Positions 1 to 8,587 of a stretch of DNA of 64,000 nt are shown here, piece by piece. Numbering within the stretch: the first letter of the stretch is position 1; each line of letters begins with the position of its first letter. This DNA is from REEP01 sp964517265. Lineage in GTDB: Bacteria > Pseudomonadota > Alphaproteobacteria > Rhodospirillales > Defluviicoccaceae. The notes under the pieces were generated by a model, which saw only the letters and a list, made by a program, of their open reading frames with translations, was not told the DNA's origin and ran no database searches. The translations under genes were made by a program, and so were the position numbers. The DNA is taken from assembly GCA_964517265.1 (NCBI GenBank), contig CAZFBS010000001.1, positions 62,001 through 126,000 on the forward strand. Reading direction: 5' to 3'.

Positions 1-1
1 T

Positions 2-187
2 ATGGCGGAGTTGATCCGTCTTGGTGCCTACCGGCGCGGCACCGATCCGCAGGTTGACCAAGCGATCCGTGTCTATCCCGCCCTGGAGGCGTTCCTCCAC
101 CAGAGCAAGACCGAGTTGACAACATTGGAGCAGGCTATTGCGTCCTTAAGGGACATCGTCGGCAGCGACTCCGACAGCGAGGGCTAG
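2..187 (+). CDS. fliI: Flagellum-specific ATP synthase FliI, C-terminal end (partial)
   Basis: Only the last 61 residues are inside the window; the reading frame is open to the left edge, so the ATG at position 2 is probably internal. The fragment contains the run LIRLGAYRRG followed by DPQVDQAIRVYPAL, which matches the C-terminal helical region of FliI, the ATPase that energises the flagellar type III export gate. In the family this region packs against the export substrates and FliJ. The next gene, 6 bases downstream, looks like fliJ, the usual partner, which supports the call. Nothing can be said about the catalytic part because it is outside the window. Confidence 0.85.
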   Translation: MAELIRLGAYRRGTDPQVDQAIRVYPALEAFLHQSKTELTTLEQAIASLRDIVGSDSDSEG

Positions 188-193
188 CATCCA

Positions 194-649
194 GTGGCTG
201 AGTTGCAGGGACTGATCCGGTTAGCCAAGGCCTCGGTTGACGACCGACAGCGCGCGCTTGCCGAGTTGCTTCGACAGGCTGAGGATCTTGCGCGGCAGTG
301 TCTGAAGATCGCCAAAAACGTGGCACGCGAGGGGATGCTGGCGGGAAAAGGCAGTGAGGGGGAGAGCGTCCATTTCGGCCCTTTCGTCACGGCTGCCATC
401 GCTCAGCGCCGCGAACTGGAAGCGTCGGCGCGTGCCGTCCAGGCTGCCATTGAGGCCGCGCGCGAAGCTCTTGCCGAGGATTATCGCCATCTTCGCGCAC
501 TGGAACTGGCCAATGAGGCCCGCCTGCGCCGGAATGCCGAAGCCCGGGCCCGCCGGGAGCAGGATGCACTGGATGAACTGGCGCTCCAACGGCACCAGCG
601 GGCCACGCGGGACCCGCAAACGTTGTGTGACGAACCCGCGGGCAGTTGA
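194..649 (+). CDS. fliJ: FliJ-like flagellar export stalk/chaperone protein
   Basis: A 151-residue, Ala-, Arg- and Glu-rich protein that would be almost entirely helical, with long heptad-like stretches (for example around residues 10-45 and 70-135) typical of the antiparallel coiled coil of FliJ. FliJ sits in the central hole of the FliI hexamer and passes energy to the export gate FlhA. FliJ sequences are poorly conserved, so the assignment rests on size, coiled-coil character and position directly after fliI. The start is GTG at 194, with a GAGGG purine tract overlapping the end of fliI as likely ribosome binding site. Other coiled-coil proteins are possible but unlikely here. Confidence 0.75.
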   Translation: MAELQGLIRLAKASVDDRQRALAELLRQAEDLARQCLKIAKNVAREGMLAGKGSEGESVHFGPFVTAAIAQRRELEASARAVQAAIEAAREALAEDYRHLRALELANEARLRRNAEARARREQDALDELALQRHQRATRDPQTLCDEPAGS

Positions 650-724
650 ACGTCAAGATACTTGTTGTTGCATGGCACAACGAACGAAGATGCAATTCGG
701 CTTCGGGAACGGGAGGCGATTTCG

Positions 725-1606
725 ATGCGCGATGAGGCTGGACCATGCCGACAGCATCAGGTGTCGTCGACGGGAACGGGCACTTGTCTTTTGCTTCTCG
801 TGATGGCGTGCTTGATTGCCGTGGTATTCCGGCCCCTCCCGGCGAGCGAGCCGGATCTGTTGCATGAAGAGATCGGTGTCGATTACGACGAACTGGTGGC
901 TGGTGTTCAGGCCGCCTATGCAAAGGCTCGCTCGCGCACTTTGGAGGCCGCCCAGATCCTTTTCCCTGATGAAGGCGATGAATACGCGCCCGACGCCGTG
1001 GTCAGCGCAAAAACACTTTATGAAGACTCTCTCGCCCTTATTCGTGAAACCGAGACCGAGTACAGTCAAGCTTACGAAAAAATCCCCTTGCTGTTCGTTC
1101 AGCTTGACTACTTGGTTGTGAAGAACCTGAGCGGCATGGCGGCGATCTTTTCGTTGCAGGGCGACCTTGAGGCAGCCCATGAGATGCGGACAAAGCTTAT
1201 CCCGATGGCAGAAGAGAGCCGCGCGCGCATCGCCTTCGCCATCGAGCGCAATATCCTGCCCCAGTTCCAGGATCAATACGTGGAAATCGACGACAGCTTC
1301 CGTCAGTTGCTCGCGGAGTCTTACGTCTGGATGGGGGTCGATGCGGAGGCCGCTGGTGACATTGATGCCGCGCGGGTAAATTACGCCACTGCACTTGAGC
1401 TCAGCGATAACCGGGAAAGCGAGAAAGCTATCCGCGTCCTGTTGGAGAGAGTGGAATTTCTGCACCAGAGAACCGTGCTGACAGCGGGCGGTGAGAAATC
1501 GACGCCGCCTCCGGCCGAACATGGCGCTGAAGATCCTTCGCCTGCAACCCCGACCGCTGATAACGCCCCGGATGCACTGCCGGCCGGTCTCGGCTTGGAT
1601 CCGTAA
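725..1606 (+). CDS. Uncharacterised exported or membrane-anchored helical protein next to flagellar genes
   Basis: A 293-residue protein that I do not recognise. The ATG at 725 is chosen over an upstream in-frame ATG at 662 because GGAGGCG precedes it by about 7 bases. Residues 21-40 form one strongly hydrophobic segment (LLLLVMACLIAVV), so it is a signal peptide or membrane anchor. The following 220 residues are mostly helical, with an acidic bias and TPR-like pairs (for example SYVWMGVDAEAAGDIDAARV around residue 200). The last 45 residues are rich in Pro, Ala and Thr and probably disordered. It follows fliJ by 75 bases and ends only 5 bases from the convergent FliK-like gene. A periplasmic scaffold role in flagellar assembly is an inference from position only. 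Confidence 0.6.
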   Translation: MRDEAGPCRQHQVSSTGTGTCLLLLVMACLIAVVFRPLPASEPDLLHEEIGVDYDELVAGVQAAYAKARSRTLEAAQILFPDEGDEYAPDAVVSAKTLYEDSLALIRETETEYSQAYEKIPLLFVQLDYLVVKNLSGMAAIFSLQGDLEAAHEMRTKLIPMAEESRARIAFAIERNILPQFQDQYVEIDDSFRQLLAESYVWMGVDAEAAGDIDAARVNYATALELSDNRESEKAIRVLLERVEFLHQRTVLTAGGEKSTPPPAEHGAEDPSPATPTADNAPDALPAGLGLDP

Positions 1607-1611
1607 CCCGT

Positions 1612-3129
1612 TCAGACCACCAGGTTCTCTATTCGATGCCCACGGGATTGAGAGGGGACGGCGATATCGAGGAAGGGGGCGGGCGCGGCGTGGAAGCAGA
1701 CCGCCGCCCGCAAGCCGGTAACGGTAGTCGCCTCGGCAAGGATGTGACGGATGCCGCCTTGCACATCCCGTGCGAGCGGACAGCCGGTGCGTATGATCAG
1801 ATCAAGCTGCTTACCCTGATCCTGGAGCAGCCCGTCGATCTGCATTCGGCCTAGGCGGCTGAGTGTGAGGTCGAGGACAAAGCGTGTGCTCTCGCCGCCT
1901 CTCTGGCGGCTGGCCTGCTCTCGCTGTCGATGATTGCGTACCAGCATCGTGATGGCATGAATGGCACCGCCGACAACGAGCGGTAAGGAAAAAATGCGCC
2001 ACTCGCCGTTGACGCTGACATCGACACGAGAAACCTGCGCCCGCATTTCGGATCCGAGCTGCTCCAGAAGATCAGGCCGGCCGCGCGCCAACACTTCGTG
2101 AGCGTCCGCGCCAAGCCACCCACGGATGTCACCGTGGCGAAGACACCCGAGAATTTTGAGGAAATCAGCTGCAAGGCTTGCGTTCGGTTGCGGCAAGACC
2201 GTCTCACGCAGATGAATTGCCGTTTGAGGAGCGACTTGGCCCAGAACACCCAGGATCTCGTCCAGCGTCCGCCAGCGGGGCCCCCATTGAAATTGGCCTG
2301 TTTCTTCAACTTCGGTAGGCATGCCTGTCGATTGGGGTCCTTGCAGCTCAACAATTTCCAGGTGCCCGCGCCATTGAGGCGGGAGTTGCACTGGCGTTGC
2401 CAGCACCAGCGGGCCGGACGAGGACGCGAGCAGAGGCCGACCGGCGCCATCAATCCCTATCAGATTGGCACTGATTATTGATCCGCCGCACGCATGCGCT
2501 GGAGGCGGCGGCAAGATGTCGGCTGATGGGATATTGATAGCATGCGTGGGCGCATACGCCACGATCCGCACGCCAAGACGGGTTCCCGCCGGCAAAAGGG
2601 ATGCCGCATCCGGCTCCGCAGCGGTGCCTATCGGGCTCGCAAATCCCGCCGTCGAATGAGGACGGACGCCCGCCCAGGGTTTGAGAAGAATGGCTTCGAT
2701 TCGGGTGGTTGTCGCTCCAATCGACTCTGCGGTCTCAGGGCCGATTGCCCCCTCTGTTTTGTTCCCGCTAACCGCTGCCGTTACGGCAGTAGCTTGGCCT
2801 CCTGCCGCCATAACGGAACTGCGGGCAGCGGGTAGGGAGGGTGCCTGAGCAATCCGCAGTACCATGCCCGGAGCCGCCGTCTGTACCAGCAACGAAACCG
2901 CGGCGCTGCGTGGCAAGAGCAGCGTGGACTCCCCTAAGAGGATGCCAAACGCTGTTTTGATCGCGACGCGACCCGTCCTGGTTTCGCCCGAAAGAACAGT
3001 ACCCGCCAGACGCGTTCCCGCTGGCAGAGTGCCCAGTTCCGCCGGTGCCTCGACGAGTGTCAAAACGCCCAAAGGTATGGCCGATCGGGGCGATGAGCCG
3101 CCCGGAAGGAGTGGCGGCAGCGCAGTCAT
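1612..3129 (-). CDS. FliK-like flagellar hook-length control domain protein
   Basis: A 505-residue protein at the end of the minus-strand flagellar operon, 22 bases after flhG. The N-terminal part (about residues 1-330) is low-complexity and rich in Ala, Pro, Gly and Thr, as expected for a secreted molecular ruler. The C-terminal 110 residues contain LTLSRLGRMQIDG and a following beta-alpha-beta pattern, which resembles the conserved Flg_hook domain of FliK that switches export specificity by contacting FlhB. FliK is normally one gene per genome and is often found elsewhere, so this could be a FliK paralogue of unknown role. The start ATG at 3129 has no strong ribosome binding site. Confidence 0.55.
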   Translation of the reverse strand: MTALPPLLPGGSSPRSAIPLGVLTLVEAPAELGTLPAGTRLAGTVLSGETRTGRVAIKTAFGILLGESTLLLPRSAAVSLLVQTAAPGMVLRIAQAPSLPAARSSVMAAGGQATAVTAAVSGNKTEGAIGPETAESIGATTTRIEAILLKPWAGVRPHSTAGFASPIGTAAEPDAASLLPAGTRLGVRIVAYAPTHAINIPSADILPPPPAHACGGSIISANLIGIDGAGRPLLASSSGPLVLATPVQLPPQWRGHLEIVELQGPQSTGMPTEVEETGQFQWGPRWRTLDEILGVLGQVAPQTAIHLRETVLPQPNASLAADFLKILGCLRHGDIRGWLGADAHEVLARGRPDLLEQLGSEMRAQVSRVDVSVNGEWRIFSLPLVVGGAIHAITMLVRNHRQREQASRQRGGESTRFVLDLTLSRLGRMQIDGLLQDQGKQLDLIIRTGCPLARDVQGGIRHILAEATTVTGLRAAVCFHAAPAPFLDIAVPSQSRGHRIENLVV

Positions 3130-3151
3130 CGAGACAGGTGCGACAATGCCA

Positions 3152-3955
3152 TCAGGACGACGCCGGCAACGCGATCAACCGCGCGGCGATTGCTTCCACG
3201 TCGGATGCCGCTCCACTGGCGGGAAATCGCGTGAGCAGCGGCTCCTGATTGCGGATGGCTTCACGGACCCGGATGTCGCGGCGGACGATGCCCAAAAGCG
3301 GTGGCGAAATTTTCAGGAACCGCTCGCAGGTTGCGCTTATCGTATGATAGGTGCGTTCGCCATCGATCGTCGACGCCGCCATATTGACCACAATGCGCAC
3401 GTCGCTGCCAGGGCGCTCAAGGTGGGTCAATTTGATGAAGGCATAAGCGTCCGTCAGCGATGTCGGCTCATCCGTGGCCACGACTGCGCAGATTCCGGCT
3501 TGGCCGGCAAGAAGCCGCACCGTCTGTTCGACGCCTGCGCCGATATCAAGCACGACCCGGTCGTACGCCGCTGCCAGGGTGCCGAGATCCCCGATCAGGA
3601 TCTGCAATCGGTTGCTTGGCACATGAGCAAGCTTGCCCGAACCGGATTGACCGGCGATCACATCGAATCCTCCTGGTCCGTATCGATTGACGGCACCGGA
3701 CAGGGTCAGCCTGCCGCTGAGGACAGCGCCAAGGTCCTGCCGACCGGCGTTCAGCGCCAGTTGAATATCGACGTTTGCAAGGCCGAGATCGCCGTCGAAC
3801 AGGAGGGTGCGGCGGCCGCTCCTGGCCAAGGCATGGCTCAGGGTAATGGCAAACCAGGTCTTCCCGACGCCTCCTTTTCCCGACGCCACAGCGATCATGT
3901 TGCGGCTTTTGCCGAGCGGCGCCGGTCGCGGCAACGGGGGAGGGGCGAGCGTCAT
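3152..3955 (-). CDS. flhG: MinD/ParA-family ATPase FlhG (FleN/YlxH)
   Basis: A 267-residue ParA/MinD-type ATPase. A deviant Walker A GKGGVGKT is at residues 26-33, followed by LFDGDLGLANVDIQ as switch region and VVLDIGAG as Walker B. FlhG sets flagellar number and acts as the ATPase partner of FlhF; in its ATP-bound dimer it stimulates FlhF GTP hydrolysis. The start ATG overlaps the stop of flhF by four bases (ATGA), so the two are translationally coupled, which fits their joint function. An N-terminal proline-rich stretch (residues 4-13) precedes the fold. A general MinD is less likely because of the location between flhF and the FliK-like gene. Confidence 0.92.
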   Translation of the reverse strand: MTLAPPPLPRPAPLGKSRNMIAVASGKGGVGKTWFAITLSHALARSGRRTLLFDGDLGLANVDIQLALNAGRQDLGAVLSGRLTLSGAVNRYGPGGFDVIAGQSGSGKLAHVPSNRLQILIGDLGTLAAAYDRVVLDIGAGVEQTVRLLAGQAGICAVVATDEPTSLTDAYAFIKLTHLERPGSDVRIVVNMAASTIDGERTYHTISATCERFLKISPPLLGIVRRDIRVREAIRNQEPLLTRFPASGAASDVEAIAARLIALPASS

Positions 3956-5028
3956 GGTGATGCCTCACGGATCGAAGATGATGATGGTTTTCCGGCAGCA
4001 GGCGGAAGAAGGGCCCGAGATAATGCTACCGGGTTGAGGGGAACCAGCGAATCGACGACGCGATGGCCGATACCTCCCTCGGAGAAAGAGGTGCGTCCGG
4101 CATCGACGGCGGCCAGCAAGCCGCCCAACCTGCGCACGGCATCAAGCCGCGTCGCCAGCAGCCGGCGGATCCGCAGACACGCGAATGCGGCGGCGGTATC
4201 CATCATCTCCATCGCATCCCCCCCTGCGGGCAGAACCAATATGGCCTCTGCGGCCGTCACATCGACCAATTCTGCAAGGAGAGAGACGTCCGGCCCGACG
4301 AACGGATTGGCGCCGGCCGTGTCGATCAAGACCAGGCCTTCTGTGGCGGTCTCTTCGCGCCGTCGCAGGACTGTGGCTGCTTCGGTGGGCGATGCGGCGG
4401 CGACCAGCCCGATGCCAAGAATGCGGGTAAACGCTTCCAATTGCTCGATGCCTCCGGCGCGCCGGGTGTCGGTGGTGATGACCGTGGCTGTCCGGCCGGA
4501 ACGTCGTGCCCGCGTTGCCAGTTTGGCGACCGTCAATGTCTTGCCAGCGCCGGGAGGCCCGATCAGCATCAATGGGCGGGCTTCGCTCTCCTGCGAAAGC
4601 GGGACAAACCCGAAGGTCCGGTCGAGCGCTCCAGCCAATCCCATCAGCGCTCCGGTGGCGTTGACGGTTGCGGCGGCGCGAACCAGCCGCTGCGTCAGTG
4701 GAAGGGGCACACCATGAAAAGTGAGCGCCTGCCGGATCTCGACCTCAGCCCCTCCGCTTGCGATGCTTTCGCCGCTCTCGCTGTGCAGGGGCAAAGAGAC
4801 CTCGACCGACGTGCGAACCTCCGGCACGCTCGCAGCGATTTCCTGCGGGACCTCGTGCGCCTCATCGTCCCACAGCGGCTGCGAATCGGGCTCTTCCATC
4901 GCCACGGTAACGCGGGCGCTGCGCGCATCCATCTGCGTTGAGACAATGATCACATCTTCGCCCATCTCACGGCGGATCCGCGTCATCGCTTCGGCAAGAG
5001 TGGCGGCGGTAAAAATCTTCAGACGCAT
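3952..5028 (-). CDS. flhF: Flagellar biosynthesis GTPase FlhF (SRP family)
   Basis: A 358-residue SRP-type GTPase. The N-terminal B domain starts with MRLKIFTAATLAEAM. The NG domain follows, with Walker A GPPGAGKT at residues 157-164, DTRRAGGIEQLEAF as the G2/insertion box region and DTAG as G3. FlhF recruits early flagellar components such as FliF to the cell pole or correct site. It sits 9 bases behind flhA and overlaps flhG by 4 bases. Length is close to other alphaproteobacterial FlhF proteins. The acidic linker between residues 45 and 95 is variable in the family, so its composition is unremarkable. Confidence 0.95.
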   Translation of the reverse strand: MRLKIFTAATLAEAMTRIRREMGEDVIIVSTQMDARSARVTVAMEEPDSQPLWDDEAHEVPQEIAASVPEVRTSVEVSLPLHSESGESIASGGAEVEIRQALTFHGVPLPLTQRLVRAAATVNATGALMGLAGALDRTFGFVPLSQESEARPLMLIGPPGAGKTLTVAKLATRARRSGRTATVITTDTRRAGGIEQLEAFTRILGIGLVAAASPTEAATVLRRREETATEGLVLIDTAGANPFVGPDVSLLAELVDVTAAEAILVLPAGGDAMEMMDTAAAFACLRIRRLLATRLDAVRRLGGLLAAVDAGRTSFSEGGIGHRVVDSLVPLNPVALSRALLPPAAGKPSSSSIREASP

Positions 5029-5037
5029 CGCAGCCGC

Positions 5038-7161
5038 CTAGATCTGACCCACGGTTTTGATCCGCGCCTTCGGTGAGATTTCGTTCTGTGACATCACCAC
5101 GGTGCTGGGCCGAAACCTCTCGACGATCGACCGGACATACGGGCGGACTGTCGGACTGGTGAGCAGCACCGGCGTTTCACCCATCATTGCCTGCCGGTCG
5201 AAAGCGCTTCGCACGGCGGCGATGAAGCCCTGGATCTTGCTCGGCGCCATAGTGAGCTGACGCTCGTCTCCGCTGCCGACCAACGCTTCGGCAAAAGCCT
5301 GCTCCCATTCCGGGCCCAGTACCAGCAGCGGAATGAAGCCTTCCCGGTTGGTGGTCATGCCGCTGATCTGCCGGGCCAGCCGGGCGCGCGCGTGCTCGGT
5401 GATGGCAGCAACGCTGCGGGTATGGCCGCAGGCCTCGGAAACACCTTCCAGAATGCTGGGAAGGTCACGAATGGAAACGCGCTCGGCCAGAAGGTTTTGC
5501 AGAACCCGCTGCACGCCCCCCAGCGAGATCCGAGTCGGGATCAGGTCGGCAACCAGCTTTTGGTGCTCCTTGTCCATTTCGTCGAGAAGTTTCTGAGTCT
5601 CGGCGAACGAGAGCAACTCGGCCATGTGCTCCTTCACCACCTCGGTCACGTGGGTCGTGATGACGGTGGCAGGATCGACGACGGTGTAGCCGCGGAACAA
5701 AGCCTCCTCGCGGCTGGAGGGGTCTATCCACCATGCCGGCAGCCCGAACGTCGGCTCCTTGGTTTTCTCGCCGGCAATGGTGATGGCCTCGCCGCGCGGA
5801 TCCATGACCAGCAGCATGCCCGGGCGCAGATCGCCCTCTCCCGCCGGGATTTCCTTGATTCGGATCATGTAGCTGTTGGGCGGCAGCTGCATGTTGTCCT
5901 GAATTCGGACGCTCGGCATGACGAAACCGATATCGCTCGCGAGCTGACGTCTCAGCGCCTTGATTTGGTCGGTCAAGCGATGGCCTTCGCTGCCGCCGTT
6001 GACCAGGGAGAGCAAGCCATAGCCGAGCTCGAGACGGATCTGGTCCATGTGCAACGCCGCAGCGATTGGCTCTTCGGCAATCGGCGCTGCCTGCAGGTCT
6101 GCCTCAATCCGTGCACCTTCTTCAGCTTGGCGCGACTGCGTGCCGCGGTGAACACGCCAGGCACAGCCGCCAGTCAGCCCTGCCAGCAGCAGAAACGGTA
6201 CCGCCGGAATCCCCGGCAGGGCGGCCAGGGACACCAGCAGGAACGAGCTCAACCCTAAGGCCTTAGTACTGCCGCCGAGTTGTTTGAACAGGGCAGTGTC
6301 CATGCTTCCGCTGACGCTTGCCTTGGTAACGATCAGGCCGGCGGCGGTGGAGACAATTAGCGCCGGTACCTGCGTCACCAAACCATCGCCGACGGTCAGG
6401 CGGGTGTACGATTCGGCCGCTTCGGCAAACGTCAGGCCTTGCTGCGCAACACCCACGATCATGCCGCCGACAATGTTGATGAAGGTGATGAGCAGGCCGG
6501 CGACAGCGTCTCCGCGGGTGAATTTGGCGGCGCCGTCCATCGCGCCGAAGAAATTGCTTTCCTCCTCCAGTGCCTGACGCCGCGCCTTGGCCTCATCCTC
6601 GCTGACCAGCCCGGCCGAGAGATCGGCGTCGATCGCCATCTGTTTGCCTGGCATCGCATCGAGGGTGAAGCGGGCAGAAACCTCGGCGATACGTCCTGAA
6701 CCCTTGGTGATCACCACGAAGTTGACCAGCACAAGAATGATGAACACGATCAACCCGATCACGAAGTTGCCGCCCATCACAAACCCGCCGAAGGCGGCGA
6801 TGACGTTGCCAGCGGCCTCGGGCCCTTCGTGACCGTTGGCGAGTATCAAACGTGTCGAGGCGAGGTTGAGCGATAGACGCACCATCGTCGCCAGCAACAG
6901 CACCGTGGGAAATGCATTGAAGTCGAGCGGCTTGGTGGCGAACAGCGCGGTCATCAGGATCAGCACGGAGAACGTCACCGAGAACGCGAGACAGACATCG
7001 AGCAGCCAACTCGGCAGCGGCAGGATCAGCACAACCAAGGTGGCAACGACGGCAAGCGCAAGCGCGATGTCGCTGCGCCCGAGCATGCCGTTGAGGTGCC
7101 CCTTGAGGCGCTGCAATGTGGCGCCTGCGAGGATCTGTGTTCCCGCCGAGGACTCGCTCAT
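5038..7161 (-). CDS. flhA: Flagellar type III export gate protein FlhA
   Basis: A 707-residue FHIPEP-family protein, the usual length of FlhA. Eight or so hydrophobic segments fill residues 35-340; the conserved signature begins with TRLILANGHEGPEAAG and continues into the cytoplasmic loop with GSGRIAEVSARFTLDAMPGKQM. The C-terminal 370 residues form the cytoplasmic ring domain that receives chaperone-substrate complexes. FlhA uses the proton gradient to drive export. It follows flbD by 54 bases and precedes flhF by 9 bases. No good ribosome binding site is visible at the ATG at 7161, so an alternative start cannot be excluded. Confidence 0.96.
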   Translation of the reverse strand: MSESSAGTQILAGATLQRLKGHLNGMLGRSDIALALAVVATLVVLILPLPSWLLDVCLAFSVTFSVLILMTALFATKPLDFNAFPTVLLLATMVRLSLNLASTRLILANGHEGPEAAGNVIAAFGGFVMGGNFVIGLIVFIILVLVNFVVITKGSGRIAEVSARFTLDAMPGKQMAIDADLSAGLVSEDEAKARRQALEEESNFFGAMDGAAKFTRGDAVAGLLITFINIVGGMIVGVAQQGLTFAEAAESYTRLTVGDGLVTQVPALIVSTAAGLIVTKASVSGSMDTALFKQLGGSTKALGLSSFLLVSLAALPGIPAVPFLLLAGLTGGCAWRVHRGTQSRQAEEGARIEADLQAAPIAEEPIAAALHMDQIRLELGYGLLSLVNGGSEGHRLTDQIKALRRQLASDIGFVMPSVRIQDNMQLPPNSYMIRIKEIPAGEGDLRPGMLLVMDPRGEAITIAGEKTKEPTFGLPAWWIDPSSREEALFRGYTVVDPATVITTHVTEVVKEHMAELLSFAETQKLLDEMDKEHQKLVADLIPTRISLGGVQRVLQNLLAERVSIRDLPSILEGVSEACGHTRSVAAITEHARARLARQISGMTTNREGFIPLLVLGPEWEQAFAEALVGSGDERQLTMAPSKIQGFIAAVRSAFDRQAMMGETPVLLTSPTVRPYVRSIVERFRPSTVVMSQNEISPKARIKTVGQI

Positions 7162-7215
7162 GGCCGTATCGCGTCGCTGCTGTTTGCGCGAGGTCTGCCC
7201 GCCTTGTAGCCGGCC

Positions 7216-8568
7216 CTATGCAAGTGTCCTCTCCCCTTCGCCCGGCAGCGGCACAGGAAATCCCTCGTCCGCGTACTGCCGCAGTTTGTTGCGCATGGTC
7301 CGGATCGAAATGCCGAGGATGTTGGCGGCGTGAGTTCGGTTGCCGAGGCAGTGCTGGAGAGTGTCGATGATCAACCGCCGCTCGACTTCGGCGACGGTGC
7401 GCCCGACCAGGGCGCCGCCCTCGGTGCTGTCTCCCTCTATCGAAGTGGCACAGCTTCCGGGCGCAAGCCTGCGCCCGCCGAGGACCAGTGCATCTGCCTC
7501 GATGCGATTGTTGTCCGCCAGCAGCACCGCACGATGCATGGCGTTTTCCAGCTCACGCACGTTCCCTGGCCAGGAATAGGCCGTCAGTGCCCGCATGCTG
7601 TCCGGCGTCAGCAGCGGGATCGGCAAGCCATTCGCCTCTGCGTACTTGACGATGAAATGCTGGGCCAGCGCCTCGATGTCGCCTGGACGTTCGCGAAGCG
7701 GCGGAATTGCGAGGGTGACGACATTGAGCCGGAAATAAAGGTCTTCGCGGAAAGTGCCCTGCAGCACGCTGGCTTCCATATCGCGGTTGGAGGTGGCAAT
7801 GATGCGAACGTCGACCTTGACCGGTACCGAGCCGCCAACCCGGTCGATTTCCCGCTCCTGAAGCGCCCGCAGCAGCTTGGCCTGCAATCGCGGATCCATC
7901 TCGCTGATCTCGTCGAGCAGCAGCGTGCCGCCGCTCGCTTCCTCAAAGCGACCGATACGGCGGGCAACGGCGCCGGTAAAAGCGCCTTTCTCATGGCCGA
8001 ACAGCTCCGATTCCAGCAGAGTCTCAGGAATCGCCGCACAATTGACGGCGACGAACCGGTTGCTGGCACGGCGGCTCTTGTTGTGCAGGTAGCGCGCCAT
8101 CAGCTCCTTGCCGGTGCCCGACGGCCCGGTGATCAGGACGCTGGCTTCGCTCGGCGCAATCCGGTCGGCAAGCGCCAGCACCCGCACCATCCGGGGATCA
8201 CGGTGGATTAAAGCATTGTTTTCTGCAACGACAGCGGCCAGCACGGCTGCGATCAGCTCGGCATCGGGGGGCAGCGGCAGGTATTCCTTGGCGCCCGCCC
8301 GGATTGCCGCGACCGCCGCCTGGGTGTCGTTGCCGATGCCGCAGGCGATGACCGGCACCGTGATCCGCTCCGATTTCAGACTCTGAATCAGGCTGCTCAC
8401 ATCGAGCCGGACGTCGATCATGATCACGTCCGCACCGACTCCGGAGCGGACGACCTCCAGGCCGCTCTTGATGGTGTCGGCGTGCAGGACTTTCGCCCCC
8501 CGGTCGAGGGCGATGCGGCTGGCGGTGGTGAAATGTCCATCAAGAACGCCGATGATGAGAAGTCGCAT
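7216..8568 (-). CDS. flbD: Sigma-54-dependent flagellar transcription activator FlbD
   Basis: A 450-residue enhancer-binding protein. Residues 1-115 form a receiver-like domain with the acidic MIDVR motif around position 50-54. The AAA+ domain has Walker A GPSGTGKE at 148-155 and the sigma-54 contact loop GAFTGA at 195-200. A Fis-type helix-turn-helix ends the protein (about 395-435). The N-terminal sequence MRLLIIGVLDG and AGAKEYLPLPPDAELIAA are characteristic of FlbD, which in Caulobacter activates late flagellar genes together with FliX. The ATG at 8568 is preferred over an upstream in-frame start because GGAGG lies 5-6 bases before it and the extra 91 residues are the shadow of motA. Confidence 0.93.
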   Translation of the reverse strand: MRLLIIGVLDGHFTTASRIALDRGAKVLHADTIKSGLEVVRSGVGADVIMIDVRLDVSSLIQSLKSERITVPVIACGIGNDTQAAVAAIRAGAKEYLPLPPDAELIAAVLAAVVAENNALIHRDPRMVRVLALADRIAPSEASVLITGPSGTGKELMARYLHNKSRRASNRFVAVNCAAIPETLLESELFGHEKGAFTGAVARRIGRFEEASGGTLLLDEISEMDPRLQAKLLRALQEREIDRVGGSVPVKVDVRIIATSNRDMEASVLQGTFREDLYFRLNVVTLAIPPLRERPGDIEALAQHFIVKYAEANGLPIPLLTPDSMRALTAYSWPGNVRELENAMHRAVLLADNNRIEADALVLGGRRLAPGSCATSIEGDSTEGGALVGRTVAEVERRLIIDTLQHCLGNRTHAANILGISIRTMRNKLRQYADEGFPVPLPGEGERTLA

Positions 8569-8587
8569 GAATGGCCTCCGCCGCTCG

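Noticed and set aside
653..1522. 289-codon minus-strand frame opposite the exported protein gene
   Set aside because: No ribosome binding site or signal peptide; the plus-strand frame has both.
2864..4717. 617-codon plus-strand open frame
   Set aside because: It lies opposite the FliK-like gene, flhG and flhF. Its product is Arg/Ser-rich with no domain, whereas the minus-strand frames show clear Walker and family motifs.
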